A stretch of 64,000 nucleotides of DNA from Xanthomonas euroxanthea (GCF_900476395.1 NZ_UIHB01000004.1:248001-312000), one strand, 5' to 3'; counted from the stretch's first letter, positions 8,391 through 20,705 are shown. Notes: generated from the letters alone by a model not told the origin. Program-made: numbers and translations.

Positions 8391-9353
8391 TCACAGGCTC
8401 CGCGCGGCAGCGCCGCCGCCCAGCCAGGCATCGCTGGCATCGTCGGTGGACAGGCGATGCAGGCGCACGCCGCGTGCCTGCAAGACCGAGGTCAACTGCT
8501 CCAGCGGCGCCACGAATTCGGCCTGCCAACGCGCCCGTCCGGCCTGCGTGGACAGATCGATCGCAATACGCTCGCCGCGCACATCGAAGCTCAGTGCTCG
8601 GGCCGGTGGCGCCAGCTCCAGGGGGTCGACCAGCACGATCACCACCACCTCATGATGCAGGGCCAGCCCCGACCAGCGCGTGGCAGAAATCCTGCTGGCG
8701 CTGCGCGCGTCGGCCAGCACGGTCAGTCGCGCGCCCGGGCGCAGCAGCCGCGCGGCATGGTCCAGTGCCACCTCCAGGCCCGCGTCGCCGGACGGCGGCT
8801 GCGCATACCAGCGCGCCAAGGCATCCAGTACCGGCAATACGCCGCGTTGCCCCGAGCGCGGCGCAATCGGCGCCTCGCTGGCAGTGCCGCGCAGGGCGGC
8901 GATGCGGTCGCCCTGCCGCTGCGCCAGCCACGCCGCAACCGCACCGGCACGTGCGGCCTGCACCGATTTGTAGCGCACCCGCGTGCCGAAGAAGAGTGCC
9001 GGCGAGGTATCGGCCACAATCAGACTCAAGCGTTCGCGCTCGGCCTGAAACAATTTCGTATGCGCACGCCCGGTACGCGCAGTGACGCGCCAGTCGATAT
9101 GCCGCGCATCGTCACCCGCCACGTACTCGCGCGACTCGGCGTATTCCATCCCGCGCCCGCGCGTTGCCGCGGGCACCGGCCCGACCAGTCCATGGCGGCC
9201 ACGCCCCGGCTGCCCGCGATGGATCGTGGTGCCGCGCAGCGCGATCAACTCCGCCAGCGTCGGCCGCAGTCCATCGCCGGCGATCGACGACGGCGCGGTG
9301 ACAGGGGAAGAAGACGGCATCGAAGACATCGGATTCTGGTCAGAGGACGGCAT
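8391..9353 (-). CDS. DUF58-domain protein of the MoxR/Bat operon
   Basis: The 320 residues contain the DUF58 core: GRGMEYAESREYVAGDDARH, with its acidic GDD, then IDWRVTARTG and LIVADTSPALFFGTR. The C-terminal part resembles a degenerate VWA fold. Such proteins are thought to receive the action of the MoxR ATPase, which lies immediately upstream. The start at 9353 (MPSSDQNP) is chosen because the longer frame to 9425 would overlap moxR by about 50 nt. A further in-frame ATG lies at 9329. Confidence 0.85.
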   Translation of the reverse strand: MPSSDQNPMSSMPSSSPVTAPSSIAGDGLRPTLAELIALRGTTIHRGQPGRGRHGLVGPVPAATRGRGMEYAESREYVAGDDARHIDWRVTARTGRAHTKLFQAERERLSLIVADTSPALFFGTRVRYKSVQAARAGAVAAWLAQRQGDRIAALRGTASEAPIAPRSGQRGVLPVLDALARWYAQPPSGDAGLEVALDHAARLLRPGARLTVLADARSASRISATRWSGLALHHEVVVIVLVDPLELAPPARALSFDVRGERIAIDLSTQAGRARWQAEFVAPLEQLTSVLQARGVRLHRLSTDDASDAWLGGGAAARSL

Positions 9354-9375
9354 ACCTCGGCGACACGCTACCCGA

Positions 9376-10395
<1,020 letters not shown>

Positions 10396-10426
10396 AGGCC
10401 CAGTGTGACCGATTCGAGCGCGATTG

Positions 10427-10463
10427 GTTCACTGAACGGCTTTGAGTTGTTCACTGAGTGAAC
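10427..10463. promoter_or_regulatory. Paired palindromes upstream of moxR (candidate operators)
   Basis: GTTCACTGAAC (10427-10437) and GTTCACTGAGTGAAC (10449-10463) are both perfect dyads sharing TTCACTGA, with centres about 24 bp apart. They lie in the leader or promoter of the moxR operon. The shape fits a dimeric repressor site; the regulator is unknown. Confidence 0.45.
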
Positions 10464-10638
10464 CCAAGTATGACGCGCGTCACCCGCATCGCGACTTGGC
10501 AGGGAGGCAAGCTAATTGAACCAAAAGCCAGGACAGCAATAAGCTCTCGGGCCTGTTCAAGCTTGAGATCGCAGTAGCTATTTATAGCCGGAGCACGGCA
10601 AATCGCGCGCAATGGACAACTACCCACATCCAACACCG

Positions 10639-10668
10639 AAAAAAAGGCCGCTTTCGCAGCCTTTTATA
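10639..10668 (-). terminator. Intrinsic terminator of the pilMNOPQ operon
   Basis: On the minus strand an AAAAGGC..GC / GC..GCCTTTT hairpin is followed by a run of seven T, 12-40 nt after the pilQ stop. The A-rich left side could also let it act weakly on the plus strand. Confidence 0.8.
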
Positions 10669-10679
10669 TTTATGCTATC

Positions 10680-12575
10680 TCAGGGAGTAGCGCTCGCCAC
10701 ACGCAGTACCTTTGGAGTTACGAAAACCAACAATTCGGCCTTCTCCTTGCTTCGCCCACGCTTCTTAAACAAATTTCCAAGGAACGGAATGTCGCCCAAG
10801 AATGGAACCTTTGCAATGCTCTCACGATCGGTAAACTCATAAACGCCACCAATGACTACAGTCTCGCCATCCCCAACCAGAACAGCAGTATTAACTTCGC
10901 GCCTATTTATTTCAGGGACCGTACCATAGCCCTGAAGCACGATGAACCTGGCAACTTCATCTTTTTTCACATTCATGTTCAAAAACACACGATTATCATT
11001 AGTGATCGTAGGTGTAACCTTGAGCTCTAACAACACTTCCTTGAATTGAACATTTGCCTGTGCCTGACCGCCATTGCTCGAGCCACTGATTGTCACATAA
11101 CCGATTTCACGCCCCTGTTTAATCACGCCCTCACGCTGATTCGCTGTCACGATCCGAGGATTGGAAACAACCTCACCGCGTCCCTCTTCCTGCATTGCCG
11201 ACAACTCCATGTCGAGAGCAAAGTTCCGCCCCAGCAAGGTGTAAGCAATTGAACCTGCAGTGCTAGTAGTGAATGTCCCAGCAGGCAGATTAAAGTTCAG
11301 TCCCGCAGGAACGTTATGTAATCCATCGTTAATAATAGATACATTATTCGTTGTGCTACCGCTGATAACGCTAGTGTTGTCGCCATACTGACGACGCCCG
11401 GCGATACCAAAGCGCGCCCCCAAGTCACGGGCAAATGTATCGGTCGCGATCACGATACGGCTCTCGATCAACACCTGATCCACGGGGCGATCGATATGCG
11501 AAATCAGCTCGCGCATCTGCGCGACCTTCTTCGGAATATCGCTGATCATCAACGTATTGGTGCGCTCATCGGCAACCAGGCGACCGCGAGGCGACAGGAA
11601 TCCGTTGTCCTGCTGCCCGCCTTGCCCACCTTGACCACCGCCCTGACCGCCACCAATCCCCTTGGCCTCCGTCAGCGCCTTGAAGATCACCGCTGCGTTG
11701 TGGTAATTGATCTGCACGTAATCGGTGATCAGATCCTCGCGATTCTCGATCGCGATGCGGGCGTCTTCCTTGTCCTGCTCGAACTTGGCCAGCTCCGGCT
11801 GCGGGGCGACCCACACCACGCCGCCGTCGCGGCGCTTGTCCAGGCCCTTGGCGCGCAGCACGATGTCCAGCGCCTGGTCCCACGGCACGTTCATCAGCCG
11901 CAGCGTGACATTGCCCTGCACGGTGTCGGAGGCGACGATATTGAGGTTGGATTCTTCGGCGATCAGCTGCAGCACGGTGCGTACCGGCACGTCCTGGAAG
12001 TTGAACGTCACCGGGCGGCCGCTGTAACCGCGCGCAGCGATCTGCGCCGCGGCCTGGGTGACGGCTGCGGCGCTGACGCCACCGACCGCGGGCTGGCCCT
12101 TGCGCGGAGTGATTTCGACCACGTATTCGTTGCCGGTCTGGTAGGCCAGCGAATCGAACGCGCCCTTGGTCGACAGCACCAGCTGCGACCCCGAGCCGGA
12201 CGGCTTGACCTCGACACGTTGCACCGGCGTTGCGAAGTCGGTGACGTTGAGCGGGCGCTGCAGTTCGGCGGGCAACCGCGCGTTGCTGATGTCGACCAGC
12301 ACGTTGTCGCCCTGCGTACGCAGGTCCGGGCTGGCGCCTTGGCCGTCGAACTGCAGGATCAGACGACCCGTGCCATCCTCGCCCCGTTTGAAATCGATCT
12401 TGGACACCGCCAGGCTCGCCGGAGCGGTCTTGGCCGGATCCTGCGCGGGCTGCTTCAGTGCCGCCGCCGCGACCGCGCCACCACTCGCCAGCGCCAGCGC
12501 GAACCCCAACGCGCAGGCCCGAAGTGCCACGTGGCGTCGAACCGGACGCAGCCGCTGGGCATTGGAAAACGTCAT
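10680..12575 (-). CDS. pilQ: Type IV pilus secretin PilQ
   Basis: Outer-membrane secretin that forms the exit channel for the type IV pilus. The 631 residues include a signal peptide (cleavage near 37, after ASGGAVAAA), AMIN-type peptidoglycan-binding sequence, an STN/N0 domain (VTFNFQDVPVRTVLQLIAEE), an N1 domain, a Gly/Gln-rich loop (GGGQGGGQGGQGG) and the C-terminal secretin domain ending VFVTPKVLRVASATP. The start at 12575 has AGGGGA upstream; an in-frame ATG at 12605 is possible. It is the last gene of pilMNOPQ. The 3' part, about 10680-11460, is much AT-richer than the 5' part: two 60-base lines counted by hand give 38% and 40% GC, against roughly 60-65% elsewhere. Confidence 0.95.
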   Translation of the reverse strand: MTFSNAQRLRPVRRHVALRACALGFALALASGGAVAAAALKQPAQDPAKTAPASLAVSKIDFKRGEDGTGRLILQFDGQGASPDLRTQGDNVLVDISNARLPAELQRPLNVTDFATPVQRVEVKPSGSGSQLVLSTKGAFDSLAYQTGNEYVVEITPRKGQPAVGGVSAAAVTQAAAQIAARGYSGRPVTFNFQDVPVRTVLQLIAEESNLNIVASDTVQGNVTLRLMNVPWDQALDIVLRAKGLDKRRDGGVVWVAPQPELAKFEQDKEDARIAIENREDLITDYVQINYHNAAVIFKALTEAKGIGGGQGGGQGGQGGQQDNGFLSPRGRLVADERTNTLMISDIPKKVAQMRELISHIDRPVDQVLIESRIVIATDTFARDLGARFGIAGRRQYGDNTSVISGSTTNNVSIINDGLHNVPAGLNFNLPAGTFTTSTAGSIAYTLLGRNFALDMELSAMQEEGRGEVVSNPRIVTANQREGVIKQGREIGYVTISGSSNGGQAQANVQFKEVLLELKVTPTITNDNRVFLNMNVKKDEVARFIVLQGYGTVPEINRREVNTAVLVGDGETVVIGGVYEFTDRESIAKVPFLGDIPFLGNLFKKRGRSKEKAELLVFVTPKVLRVASATP

Positions 12576-12594
12576 CGTGCTATCCCCTATCACT

Positions 12595-13128
12595 TTATTG
12601 ATCATCCAGCGCGAGCGCGGCCGGCCGTTCAAGCCATCCACCCGCACCGTCCGGCACAAGTTCAATCAGCTCGATGCGGTCTTCGTAGACCCCGGTGACC
12701 CGGCCATCGCTCTGTCCCAGATACACACCCGGCCGTACCCGGTAGGTCACCTTGTCCGGTGCCATGACCAGGGCAACCAGGCCCGCGCCGCCACCAATGG
12801 TCCCCACCATGTCGAGGGCGTCGAGCGGATAGGCTTCCAGCGGCTCCTTGCGCCGGTTCGGATCCGGACGCGTGCCATTGCCGCCTTCGGCACTGACCCA
12901 GGCATCGCTGAACGGGTCGCGCATCGACTGGGCCGCATATTCGAACGTCTCGAACTGCTGCATCACCGGCAATGGCTCCAACGGCGGCGCCGGACGTGCG
13001 CGCACCTCGGCAACCCAGGCTTCCAGATTCGGCGCATCGCCCGGGGTGCTGGTCACACCGCGCGTACACGCCGGCAATACAGCCATTAGCGCCACGCAGG
13101 ACAGGATCTTGAGCAGTCTCATGGTCAT
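12595..13128 (-). CDS. pilP: Type IV pilus assembly lipoprotein PilP
   Basis: Inner-membrane lipoprotein that links the PilM-N-O platform to the PilQ secretin. The 177 residues begin with a lipoprotein signal; the cysteine is in LPACTR near residue 21. A disordered Pro/Glu linker follows, then the beta-sandwich domain ending GVYEDRIELIELVPDG. The start at 13128 overlaps the pilO stop (ATGA). A second ATG two codons on (13122) is equally possible. Confidence 0.93.
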   Translation of the reverse strand: MTMRLLKILSCVALMAVLPACTRGVTSTPGDAPNLEAWVAEVRARPAPPLEPLPVMQQFETFEYAAQSMRDPFSDAWVSAEGGNGTRPDPNRRKEPLEAYPLDALDMVGTIGGGAGLVALVMAPDKVTYRVRPGVYLGQSDGRVTGVYEDRIELIELVPDGAGGWLERPAALALDDQ

Positions 13129-13790
13129 TGGCCGCCCTTCTTCGCAGCGTCGGCCGCCGCCTTCTCCTGCTCGGCCATTTCCTCATCGTCCAGATAACGA
13201 TAGGTCTTGACCGTGCCGGACAGTTCCAGCGCCCCGCGCGGCGTGATGCCGGCCTTGGGATCCTTCGGCTTGAGGTTGATGTCGTGCATGGTCAGGATCA
13301 CCACGCGCGGCAGCGACGCCACGCCGCTGACGAAGGCACCGAACTGGTGGTAACTGCCCACCATGCGCAAGGCGATCGGCTTTTCGGCGTAGAACTCCTT
13401 CGGCGACTCCGGACCCGGCTGGAACAACTCGTTGGACAGGCCGCTGGACAACGCGGTCTGCGAGATGTCGATGATCAGATCCGGCATTTCGGTCTTGCTG
13501 GGCAGCTGGCGCAGCATCTGCTGCAGCACCTGCTCCATCTGCGCGAGCTGCTGCTTGAGCGGCTCCAGATTCACCGCACGGCCCTGCTGGGTCTCGAACT
13601 CGGTGCGCAGCTGCGTTTCGGTGCCTTCCAGGCTTTCGAGTTCATCGCGCTTGCCGCTGATCAGCAGGAACCAGGCCAGCACCATGATGAACAGGCCGAC
13701 CACCACGCAGAACACGATGCGTGCCTGCTGCGGCCAGCCGCCGATGTTGTTGAAATCCAGATCGCTGAGCTTGAATGCTTTCTTACTCAT
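13125..13790 (-). CDS. pilO: Type IV pilus inner-membrane protein PilO
   Basis: The 221 residues comprise a short cytoplasmic N-terminus, one membrane helix (ARIVFCVVVGLFIMVLAWFLL, about 23-43), a periplasmic coiled coil and the ferredoxin-like C-terminal domain. It pairs with PilN to form the alignment subcomplex. Starts and stops overlap both neighbours by 4 nt, as expected for coupled translation within pilMNOPQ. Confidence 0.93.
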   Translation of the reverse strand: MSKKAFKLSDLDFNNIGGWPQQARIVFCVVVGLFIMVLAWFLLISGKRDELESLEGTETQLRTEFETQQGRAVNLEPLKQQLAQMEQVLQQMLRQLPSKTEMPDLIIDISQTALSSGLSNELFQPGPESPKEFYAEKPIALRMVGSYHQFGAFVSGVASLPRVVILTMHDINLKPKDPKAGITPRGALELSGTVKTYRYLDDEEMAEQEKAAADAAKKGGQ

Positions 13791-14538
13791 GACGCCGCCC
13801 CCTCCTGCGGCCGATTGGCTGGCACAGGCGCAGCGGCCGGCGGCGTGGCAGGTGCAGGCGCTGCAGGTGTCGCCGCTGGCGCGCCCGCGGGTGCGGTCCC
13901 GGCCGGCGTTGCGCCCGGCGCTTGCGCGTCGACCGGTGCGGTGCCGTTCTTGTCAGCCTCGTTCGGATTGGCCAGCTTGACCTTGAGCGTAAATACGTAC
14001 GGCAGCGCCGTGGTGTCCGTCGCAGATGCGGCAGGCTGCCCGGTTTTGTCCTGGCTCTTGGCCTCGATGATCGACAGGTCCGGATTGGTCATCCAGCCCG
14101 AGCCTTCCAGGTTGCGCATGTAGGCACTGACGCGCGCATTGGACTGCGAGCGACCTTCCAGGGTCAGGATGTCGCCGTCCTGCTTGATGTTGGTCAAGGC
14201 CACGCCATCGGGAATGGTGCGCACCAGCGAGTCGAACAGGTGCACCATCTGCGAGCGATTGGCCTGCAGTTCCTCGATCACCTTCTTGCGGGCGAGCAGA
14301 CGGTCCTTCTTCTTGTCGAGCTCCTTGATCTCTTCGTTCTGCGCCTTGACCTTGTCGATTTCGGTGGTCAGGAACGCATTGCGCTCGGTCTGGCCGCTGA
14401 TCTGCGCGTCGTAGTAGAACCAGATTAGTGCAGACAGCAGCACTCCGCCCAGCGCGGCGAAGCCCAGCATCGAATAGAACTCGCGCTCGCGCGCCTTCCG
14501 GCGCTCGGCGCGCCAGGGCAATAGATTGATTCTTGCCA

Positions 14539-14539
<1 letters not shown>
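13787..14539 (-). CDS. pilN: Type IV pilus inner-membrane protein PilN
   Basis: The 250 residues begin with the conserved MARINLLPWR motif that binds the PilM groove. A membrane helix (LGFAALGGVLLSALIWFYY, about 25-43), a coiled coil and a ferredoxin-like periplasmic domain follow. The C-terminal 45 residues are an Ala/Pro repeat tail (APAGAPAATPAAPAP), a lineage-specific extension. The start overlaps the pilM stop (TGATG). Confidence 0.93.
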
Positions 14540-15645
<1,106 letters not shown>

Positions 15646-15673
15646 TTAATAATCAAATTTTAACAGTAGACAA
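15646..15673 (-). promoter_or_regulatory. Candidate promoter of pilMNOPQ
   Basis: Read on the minus strand, TTGTCT (15668-15673) and TATTAA (15646-15651) are 16 bp apart in an AT-rich patch about 50 bp upstream of the pilM GTG. This is a sigma-70-like match found by eye only. Confidence 0.4.
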
Positions 15674-15812
15674 GCCCTTCACGCGCGAGGCAATGGCCCC
15701 GCGACCGTGACCCCAGTGCTGTCTGCTGCGATCCCCAGAGTTCGGCCCCAGCCAAACCCGGCGTCATCTATACTCTGTGACCAAGAAATCTGCAATCGGA
15801 ATCTCTCTCAAC

Positions 15813-18230
15813 ATGCCCCGTATTCGTCGTTGGCTGGGCTGGATCCTGGCCGCGTTCGTGGTGCTCGCCCTGCTTGGCGCTATTGCTGCCGGCGGCTTGT
15901 ATTACGCCGTTTCCTCCAAGCTGCCGGACGTGCAGTCGCTCAAGCAGGTCGAACTGCAGGAGCCGATGTATGTCTACTCCAGCGATGGCCGCCTGATGGC
16001 CGTCTATGGCGAGACCCGGCGCTATCCCATCCAGATGAAGGACGTGCCGCTGCGCCTGAAGCAGGCCTTCCTGGCGACAGAGGATGCGCGCTTCTACGAG
16101 CACGGCGGCGTGGATTACAAGGGCATCGCCCGCGCGGTGTGGCTGCTGGCCAGCACCGACGCCAAGCGGGTGCCGGGTGGTTCGACCATCACCCAGCAGG
16201 TGGCGCGGCAGTTCTTCCTCAGTTCCGAGTACAGCTACACCCGCAAGCTGGCCGAGATCCTGCTGGCACGCAAGATCGAAAGTGAGCTGAGCAAGGACGA
16301 GATCTTCGAGCTGTATCTCAACAAGAGCTTCTTCGGCAACCGCGCCTACGGCGTGGGTGCTGCGGCCGAGTACTACTACGGCAAGAAGATGAGCGAACTG
16401 AGCCTGGACGAGATGGCCTCGCTGGCCGGCATCCCCAAGTTCCCGTCCAGCGGCAACCCGATCAGCAATCCGGAGCGTGCCCAGGAACGTCGCGATTACT
16501 ACGTGCTGCAACGCATGGCCGACCTGGGCTTTGTCAGCCAGGCCGAAGCCGATGCGGCCAAGGCGGTGCCGATGCACGCCAAGCCGCATGAGCCGCCGGT
16601 CGAGGTCTACGCCCCGTACGTGGCCGAGCTGGTGCGCCAGGAAATGATCGCCAAGTACGGCGGCGATGTGCTCAACAAGGGTTACCACGTCACCACCACC
16701 ATCGATGCCACGCTGCAGACCGGCGCCGATGCAGCGGTTGCCGACGGCCTGCGCCTGTACGACCACCGGCATGGCTGGCATGGCGTCGAACAGCATTTCG
16801 ATGTCCCTGCCGACGCGGATGCAGCGGCACTGGCCAAGCATCTGTCCGGCGTGTTCACCCAGGGCGGCCTGCGCGCGGTGATCGTGGCGCGCACCAATGC
16901 CGACGGCGGCGTGACCGTCGTGCAGAGTGACAAGACCGAGCTGACCCTGCCGGCCAGCGCCAGCCGCTGGACCAACAAGACCCCGGCCAAGCTGCTGACG
17001 CGCGGCGACCTGACCCGCATCCGTGCCGGCGAAAAGGACGGCGAATGGATCATCGACCAATTGCCGCGCGGCCAGGCCGCACTGGTGTCGCTGGATGCCA
17101 ACAGCGGCGCGCTGCGCGCGCTGGTCGGCGGTTTCAGCTTCGCCGGCAACAAGTTCAACCGTGCCACCCAGGCACGCCGCCAGCCCGGTTCCAGCTTCAA
17201 GCCGTTCGTCTATGCGGCCGCGTTCGAAAAGGGCTTCAACCCCGCCTCGATCGTGCTCGATGCCCCGGTGGTGTTCCGCGACCGCCGCGGCAAGACCTGG
17301 TCGCCGCAGAACGACGGCGGCGGCTTCCGCGGCCCGATGCGGCTGCGCGAGGCGTTGGTGCAATCGCGCAACCTGGTGTCGGTGCGCCTGCTGGACGCGA
17401 TCAGCGTCGATTTCGCACGTAAATACATCAGCCAGTTCGGCTTCCAGGAAGCCGAGCTGCCGCCCAACCTGTCGATGTCACTGGGTACCGCGTCGCTGAC
17501 GCCATTATCGGTCGCGCGCGGCTATGCGGTGTTCGCCAACGGCGGCTCGCGCGTGGACACCTGGATCGTGGACGAGGTGAAGGACCGCGACGGCAATGTC
17601 GTCTTCAAGGAAGTGCCGGCAGTGGCCTGCCGTACCTGCGCGTTGCAGGGCGGCAATGTCGCACCGGTAAGCCAGGTGGTGGACGGTTTCAACTTCGGCG
17701 CCCCTGCGCTGCCCAAGTCGATCGAGCCGACCACGGCCACGCCGGCGGAGACCGCCCCGGCAGCCACTGCCGAAACCAAGATCGCGCCGCGCGCCATCGA
17801 CGAGCGCACTGCCTACCAGCTGGTGTCGATGATGCGCGACGTGGTCCAGCGCGGCACCGGCACCGCGGCCAAGGTGCTGGGGCGCGAGGACGTCGGCGGC
17901 AAGACCGGCTCGACCAACGATCACCGTGACGCCTGGTTCTCCGGCTTCGGCGGTCCCTATGCCACCACGGTCTGGGTGGGCCGCGACGACTTCCGCTCGC
18001 TCGGCTATCGCGAATACGGCGGCAAGGCCGCATTGCCGATCTGGATCGAGTACATGCGCGTGGCCCTGAAGGACAAGCCGATCGCCGCCAACGACCCGCC
18101 CGACGGCATGACCCAGGCCACCATCAATGGCGCGGTGGAATGGGTGAAGAACGAGGACCTGGATCGCCTGCAGGATTACGACTACGGCCTGCAGGAGCAG
18201 CAGGACGAGAAGGCGTTCGATATTTTCTGA
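15813..18230 (+). CDS. mrcA: Penicillin-binding protein 1A (bifunctional peptidoglycan synthase)
   Basis: Inner-membrane class A PBP with transglycosylase and transpeptidase activity. A signal anchor ([21 protein letters not shown]) is followed by the glycosyltransferase domain with [20 protein letters not shown] and [15 protein letters not shown]. An OB-like insertion precedes the transpeptidase domain, with the serine motif [11 protein letters not shown] and KTGST. The start at 15813 gives 805 residues. The GTG at 15777 in frame sits only 3 nt after a TATACT -10-like box (15769-15774), so it is unlikely. The gene diverges from pilM, an arrangement common in gammaproteobacteria. Confidence 0.94.
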   Translation: MPRIRRWLGWILAAFVVLALLGAIAAGGLYYAVSSKLPDVQSLKQVELQEPMYVYSSDGRLMAVYGETRRYPIQMKDVPLRLKQAFLATEDARFYEHGGVDYKGIARAVWLLASTDAKRVPGGSTITQQVARQFFLSSEYSYTRKLAEILLARKIESELSKDEIFELYLNKSFFGNRAYGVGAAAEYYYGKKMSELSLDEMASLAGIPKFPSSGNPISNPERAQERRDYYVLQRMADLGFVSQAEADAAKAVPMHAKPHEPPVEVYAPYVAELVRQEMIAKYGGDVLNKGYHVTTTIDATLQTGADAAVADGLRLYDHRHGWHGVEQHFDVPADADAAALAKHLSGVFTQGGLRAVIVARTNADGGVTVVQSDKTELTLPASASRWTNKTPAKLLTRGDLTRIRAGEKDGEWIIDQLPRGQAALVSLDANSGALRALVGGFSFAGNKFNRATQARRQPGSSFKPFVYAAAFEKGFNPASIVLDAPVVFRDRRGKTWSPQNDGGGFRGPMRLREALVQSRNLVSVRLLDAISVDFARKYISQFGFQEAELPPNLSMSLGTASLTPLSVARGYAVFANGGSRVDTWIVDEVKDRDGNVVFKEVPAVACRTCALQGGNVAPVSQVVDGFNFGAPALPKSIEPTTATPAETAPAATAETKIAPRAIDERTAYQLVSMMRDVVQRGTGTAAKVLGREDVGGKTGSTNDHRDAWFSGFGGPYATTVWVGRDDFRSLGYREYGGKAALPIWIEYMRVALKDKPIAANDPPDGMTQATINGAVEWVKNEDLDRLQDYDYGLQEQQDEKAFDIF

Positions 18231-18234
18231 GTGC

Positions 18235-18280
18235 CGGGAATCGGGAATCGGGAATCGGGAATCGAGAATGGGGAATCGGA
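18235..18280. repeat. GGGAATC-type direct repeat array after the penicillin-binding protein gene
   Basis: Four tandem GGGAATC units and two variants begin 6 nt after the TGA stop. Only one clear arm is seen; the opposite strand words (CCGATTCCC) appear once at about 18295-18301. Confidence 0.8.
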
Positions 18281-18458
18281 ACGGCGCAGGCCGGCCGATT
18301 CCCTGGGTTCGGCACGTAGCGGCAGCGATGGTGCAACGCATGCCAGCGCGTGCTTGCGGTCATCGAGCACGGTCCATCGGGCCTGCGCCCTGTGACCTTC
18401 GCCACACCGTCATGCCGCTGTTGTAGAGTCGAACCAGGTTCATGAGGGGAGCCCGGTC

Positions 18459-19109
18459 ATGCATCACGCGCGCGAACACGCCGATACGCGAACCCGAGAA
18501 CGGCGCCACCGCCTGGCGCACGAAGCGGCCCGGTTGATGGCCGAAGGCGGCATCCGCGATTTTCATCAGGCCAAGCTCAAGGCGGCCAGCCGGCTGGGCA
18601 TCCACGACGACGCATCGCTGCCGCGCAATCGCGAGATCGAAGACGCCCTGCGCGAGCACCAACGCCTGTTCGCCGGACCTGCGCACGGGCTGCGCTTGCG
18701 CCGGCGCCGCGAAGCGGCGTTGCGCGCGCTGGAGTTTCTCGGCCCGTTCCAGCCGCGCCTGGCCGGCCCGGTGCTCGATGGCACGGCCGACGCCAATGCG
18801 CCGGTGCAGTTGCAGCTGCACAGCGACGATGCCGATGCCGTGCAGCGGTTTCTGGAAGAACACTACATTCCTGCCGAATTGCGGACGCGCCGGCTGCGCC
18901 TGGACCGCGAGCGGACTGCCGAGTTTCCGGTCTGGTTGTTCAGTGCCGAGGAACTGACCTTCGACCTGACCGTGCTGCCGTATGACGCCCTGCGCCAGGC
19001 GCCATTGTCGCAGCTGGACGAAAAGCCGATGCAGCGCGCCTCGGCCGCCCAGCTGCGTCAGTTGTTGGCAGAAGAGGACGGTAGCGACGCCCTGCCGCGC
19101 ACGCGCTGA
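18459..19109 (+). CDS. Conserved hypothetical protein
   Basis: I do not recognise this 216-residue protein. It is soluble, strongly charged and mostly helical, with an Arg/His-rich N-terminus (REHADTRTRERRHRLAHEAA). The Leu-rich middle (LRLRRRREAALRALEFL) is followed by a mixed region with WLFSAEELTFDLTVLPYDA. There is no signal peptide or membrane helix. GAGGGGAG lies 7 nt upstream of the ATG, and the codon use fits the neighbours, so it is very likely real. It converges with gltA, with the gltA terminator between them. Confidence 0.75.
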   Translation: MHHAREHADTRTRERRHRLAHEAARLMAEGGIRDFHQAKLKAASRLGIHDDASLPRNREIEDALREHQRLFAGPAHGLRLRRRREAALRALEFLGPFQPRLAGPVLDGTADANAPVQLQLHSDDADAVQRFLEEHYIPAELRTRRLRLDRERTAEFPVWLFSAEELTFDLTVLPYDALRQAPLSQLDEKPMQRASAAQLRQLLAEEDGSDALPRTR

Positions 19110-19159
19110 TCGCAGCGCGCCATGACGCGTGACCACTGACCACAACGCCAACCCGCAAA

Positions 19160-19190
19160 AGCAAACGCCCCGCAATGCGGGGCGTTCGTT
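19160..19190 (-). terminator. Intrinsic terminator of gltA
   Basis: A perfect 10-bp stem AACGCCCCGC / GCGGGGCGTT with a 3-nt loop (19164-19186). On the minus strand it is followed by TTTGCTTTT, about 25-45 nt after the gltA stop. It may also serve the convergent hypothetical gene. Confidence 0.8.
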
Positions 19191-19211
19191 CAAGCAGAGA
19201 ACCGCAGGCGT

Positions 19212-20501
19212 TTAGCGCTTGGCGCTGTCGGTGTAGTCGCGCTTGTCGTAGCCGGTGTAGATCTGGCGCGGACGGCCGATCTTCATTTCCGGGTCGACCT
19301 GCTGCTCCAGCCAATGCGACACCCAGCCGGCGGTGCGTGCAATGGCGAACATCACGGTGAACATCTCCACCGGAATATTCAGCGCCTTGTAGATCAGGCC
19401 GGAATAGAAGTCGACGTTCGGGTACAGCTTGCGCTGCACGAAATAGTCGTCCTTCAGCGCGGCTTCTTCCAGCTTCACCGCCACTTCCAGCAGCGGATCG
19501 TTGACGCCCAGCTCGCCCAGCACCTTGTGGGTCATCTCGCGGATGATCTTGGCGCGTGGGTCGAAGTTCTTGTAGACGCGGTGACCGAAGCCCATCAAAC
19601 GGAACGAGGAGTTCTTGTCCTTGGCCTTGGCCACGGCGGACTCGACGTTGTCGGCGGTGCCGATCTCTTCCAGCATCTTCAGCACGGCTTCGTTGGCGCC
19701 GCCGTGTGCCGGGCCCCACAGCGCGGTGATGCCCGCGGCGACCGAGGCGTACGGATTGGCACCGGTCGAACCGACCAGGCGCACGGTCGAGGTCGAGGCG
19801 TTCTGCTCGTGATCGGCATGCAGGATGAACAGCAGATCCAGCGCCTTGGCCACCACCGGATTGATCTCCAGCGGCTCGCTCGGCACTTCGAACATCATGT
19901 GCAGGAAGCGGTCGACGTAGTTGAGGTTGTTGCGCGGGTAGCGGATCGGCCAGCCGATCGAATAGCGGTACGCGGCAGCAGCCAGGGTCGGCACCTTGGC
20001 GATCAGACGGATGGCGGCCTGACGGCGCTGCTCCGGATCGTTGAGGTCCAGGGTGTCGTGATAGAACGCCGACAGCGAGGCGACCGAACCGGCCAGCATG
20101 GCCATCGGATGGGCGTCATGACGGAAGCCACCGAGGAAGTTCTTCAGCGACTCGTGCATCATCGTGTGATGCGTCACTTCGTGGTCGAACTTCTTGAACT
20201 CGTCCGCGGTCGGCAGCTCGCCGTTCATCAGCAGGTACGAGACTTCGAGGAAGCTGGACTTCTCGGCCAACTGTTCGATCGGGTAGCCGCGATACAGCAA
20301 CACGCCGTTGTCGCCATCGATGTAGGTGATGGCCGACTTGCAGCTGGCGGTGGCGGTGAAGCCCGAGTCGTAGGTGAACAGACCGGTTTCTTTGGTCAGC
20401 TTTGAGATATCGACGCAATCATTGCCAAGCGTGGGCTTGAGAACCGGCAGAACGACCGACTTGTCGCCGGCGTTGAGCGTGACCTGATCAAGATCGGACA
20501 C
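19212..20501 (-). CDS. gltA: Citrate synthase (type II, hexameric class)
   Basis: Condenses oxaloacetate and acetyl-CoA, the entry step of the TCA cycle. The 429 residues match the Gram-negative long form, with the [18 protein letters not shown] segment, catalytic histidines in [14 protein letters not shown] and [16 protein letters not shown], and the C-terminal [15 protein letters not shown]. The start is GTG at 20501, with AAGGAG 8 nt upstream. It is followed by its own terminator and stands as a single gene. Confidence 0.97.
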   Translation of the reverse strand: MSDLDQVTLNAGDKSVVLPVLKPTLGNDCVDISKLTKETGLFTYDSGFTATASCKSAITYIDGDNGVLLYRGYPIEQLAEKSSFLEVSYLLMNGELPTADEFKKFDHEVTHHTMMHESLKNFLGGFRHDAHPMAMLAGSVASLSAFYHDTLDLNDPEQRRQAAIRLIAKVPTLAAAAYRYSIGWPIRYPRNNLNYVDRFLHMMFEVPSEPLEINPVVAKALDLLFILHADHEQNASTSTVRLVGSTGANPYASVAAGITALWGPAHGGANEAVLKMLEEIGTADNVESAVAKAKDKNSSFRLMGFGHRVYKNFDPRAKIIREMTHKVLGELGVNDPLLEVAVKLEEAALKDDYFVQRKLYPNVDFYSGLIYKALNIPVEMFTVMFAIARTAGWVSHWLEQQVDPEMKIGRPRQIYTGYDKRDYTDSAKR

Positions 20502-20673
20502 TGTGTACGCTCCTTCAGTGGAAGGCGCCTGTCACCGGATGGGCAGGCACGTGATGGAAGTCCAGGGCATCGCCCCGGATCACGTCATTATCGCACAGCA
20601 GCATTTTGGCCGTCGCTTGGACAGAAGTCGTAGACGCCTCTGCCGAAGGCGTGAAAACGAAGTTGCCAAGGCC

Positions 20674-20705
20674 CCAAAAAACAACGGCCGCGCAATGCGC
20701 GGCCG
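20674..20705 (-). terminator. Intrinsic terminator of rpmE2
   Basis: A 9-bp perfect stem CGGCCGCGC / GCGCGGCCG with an AAT loop (20685-20705). On the minus strand it is followed by TTGTTTTTT, 27 nt after the rpmE2 stop. Confidence 0.88.

Noticed and set aside
15777-15812. GTG start at 15777 for penicillin-binding protein 1A
   Set aside because: It lies 3 nt after a TATACT -10-like box and has no ribosome-binding site. ATG 15813 starts at the usual cytoplasmic tail.
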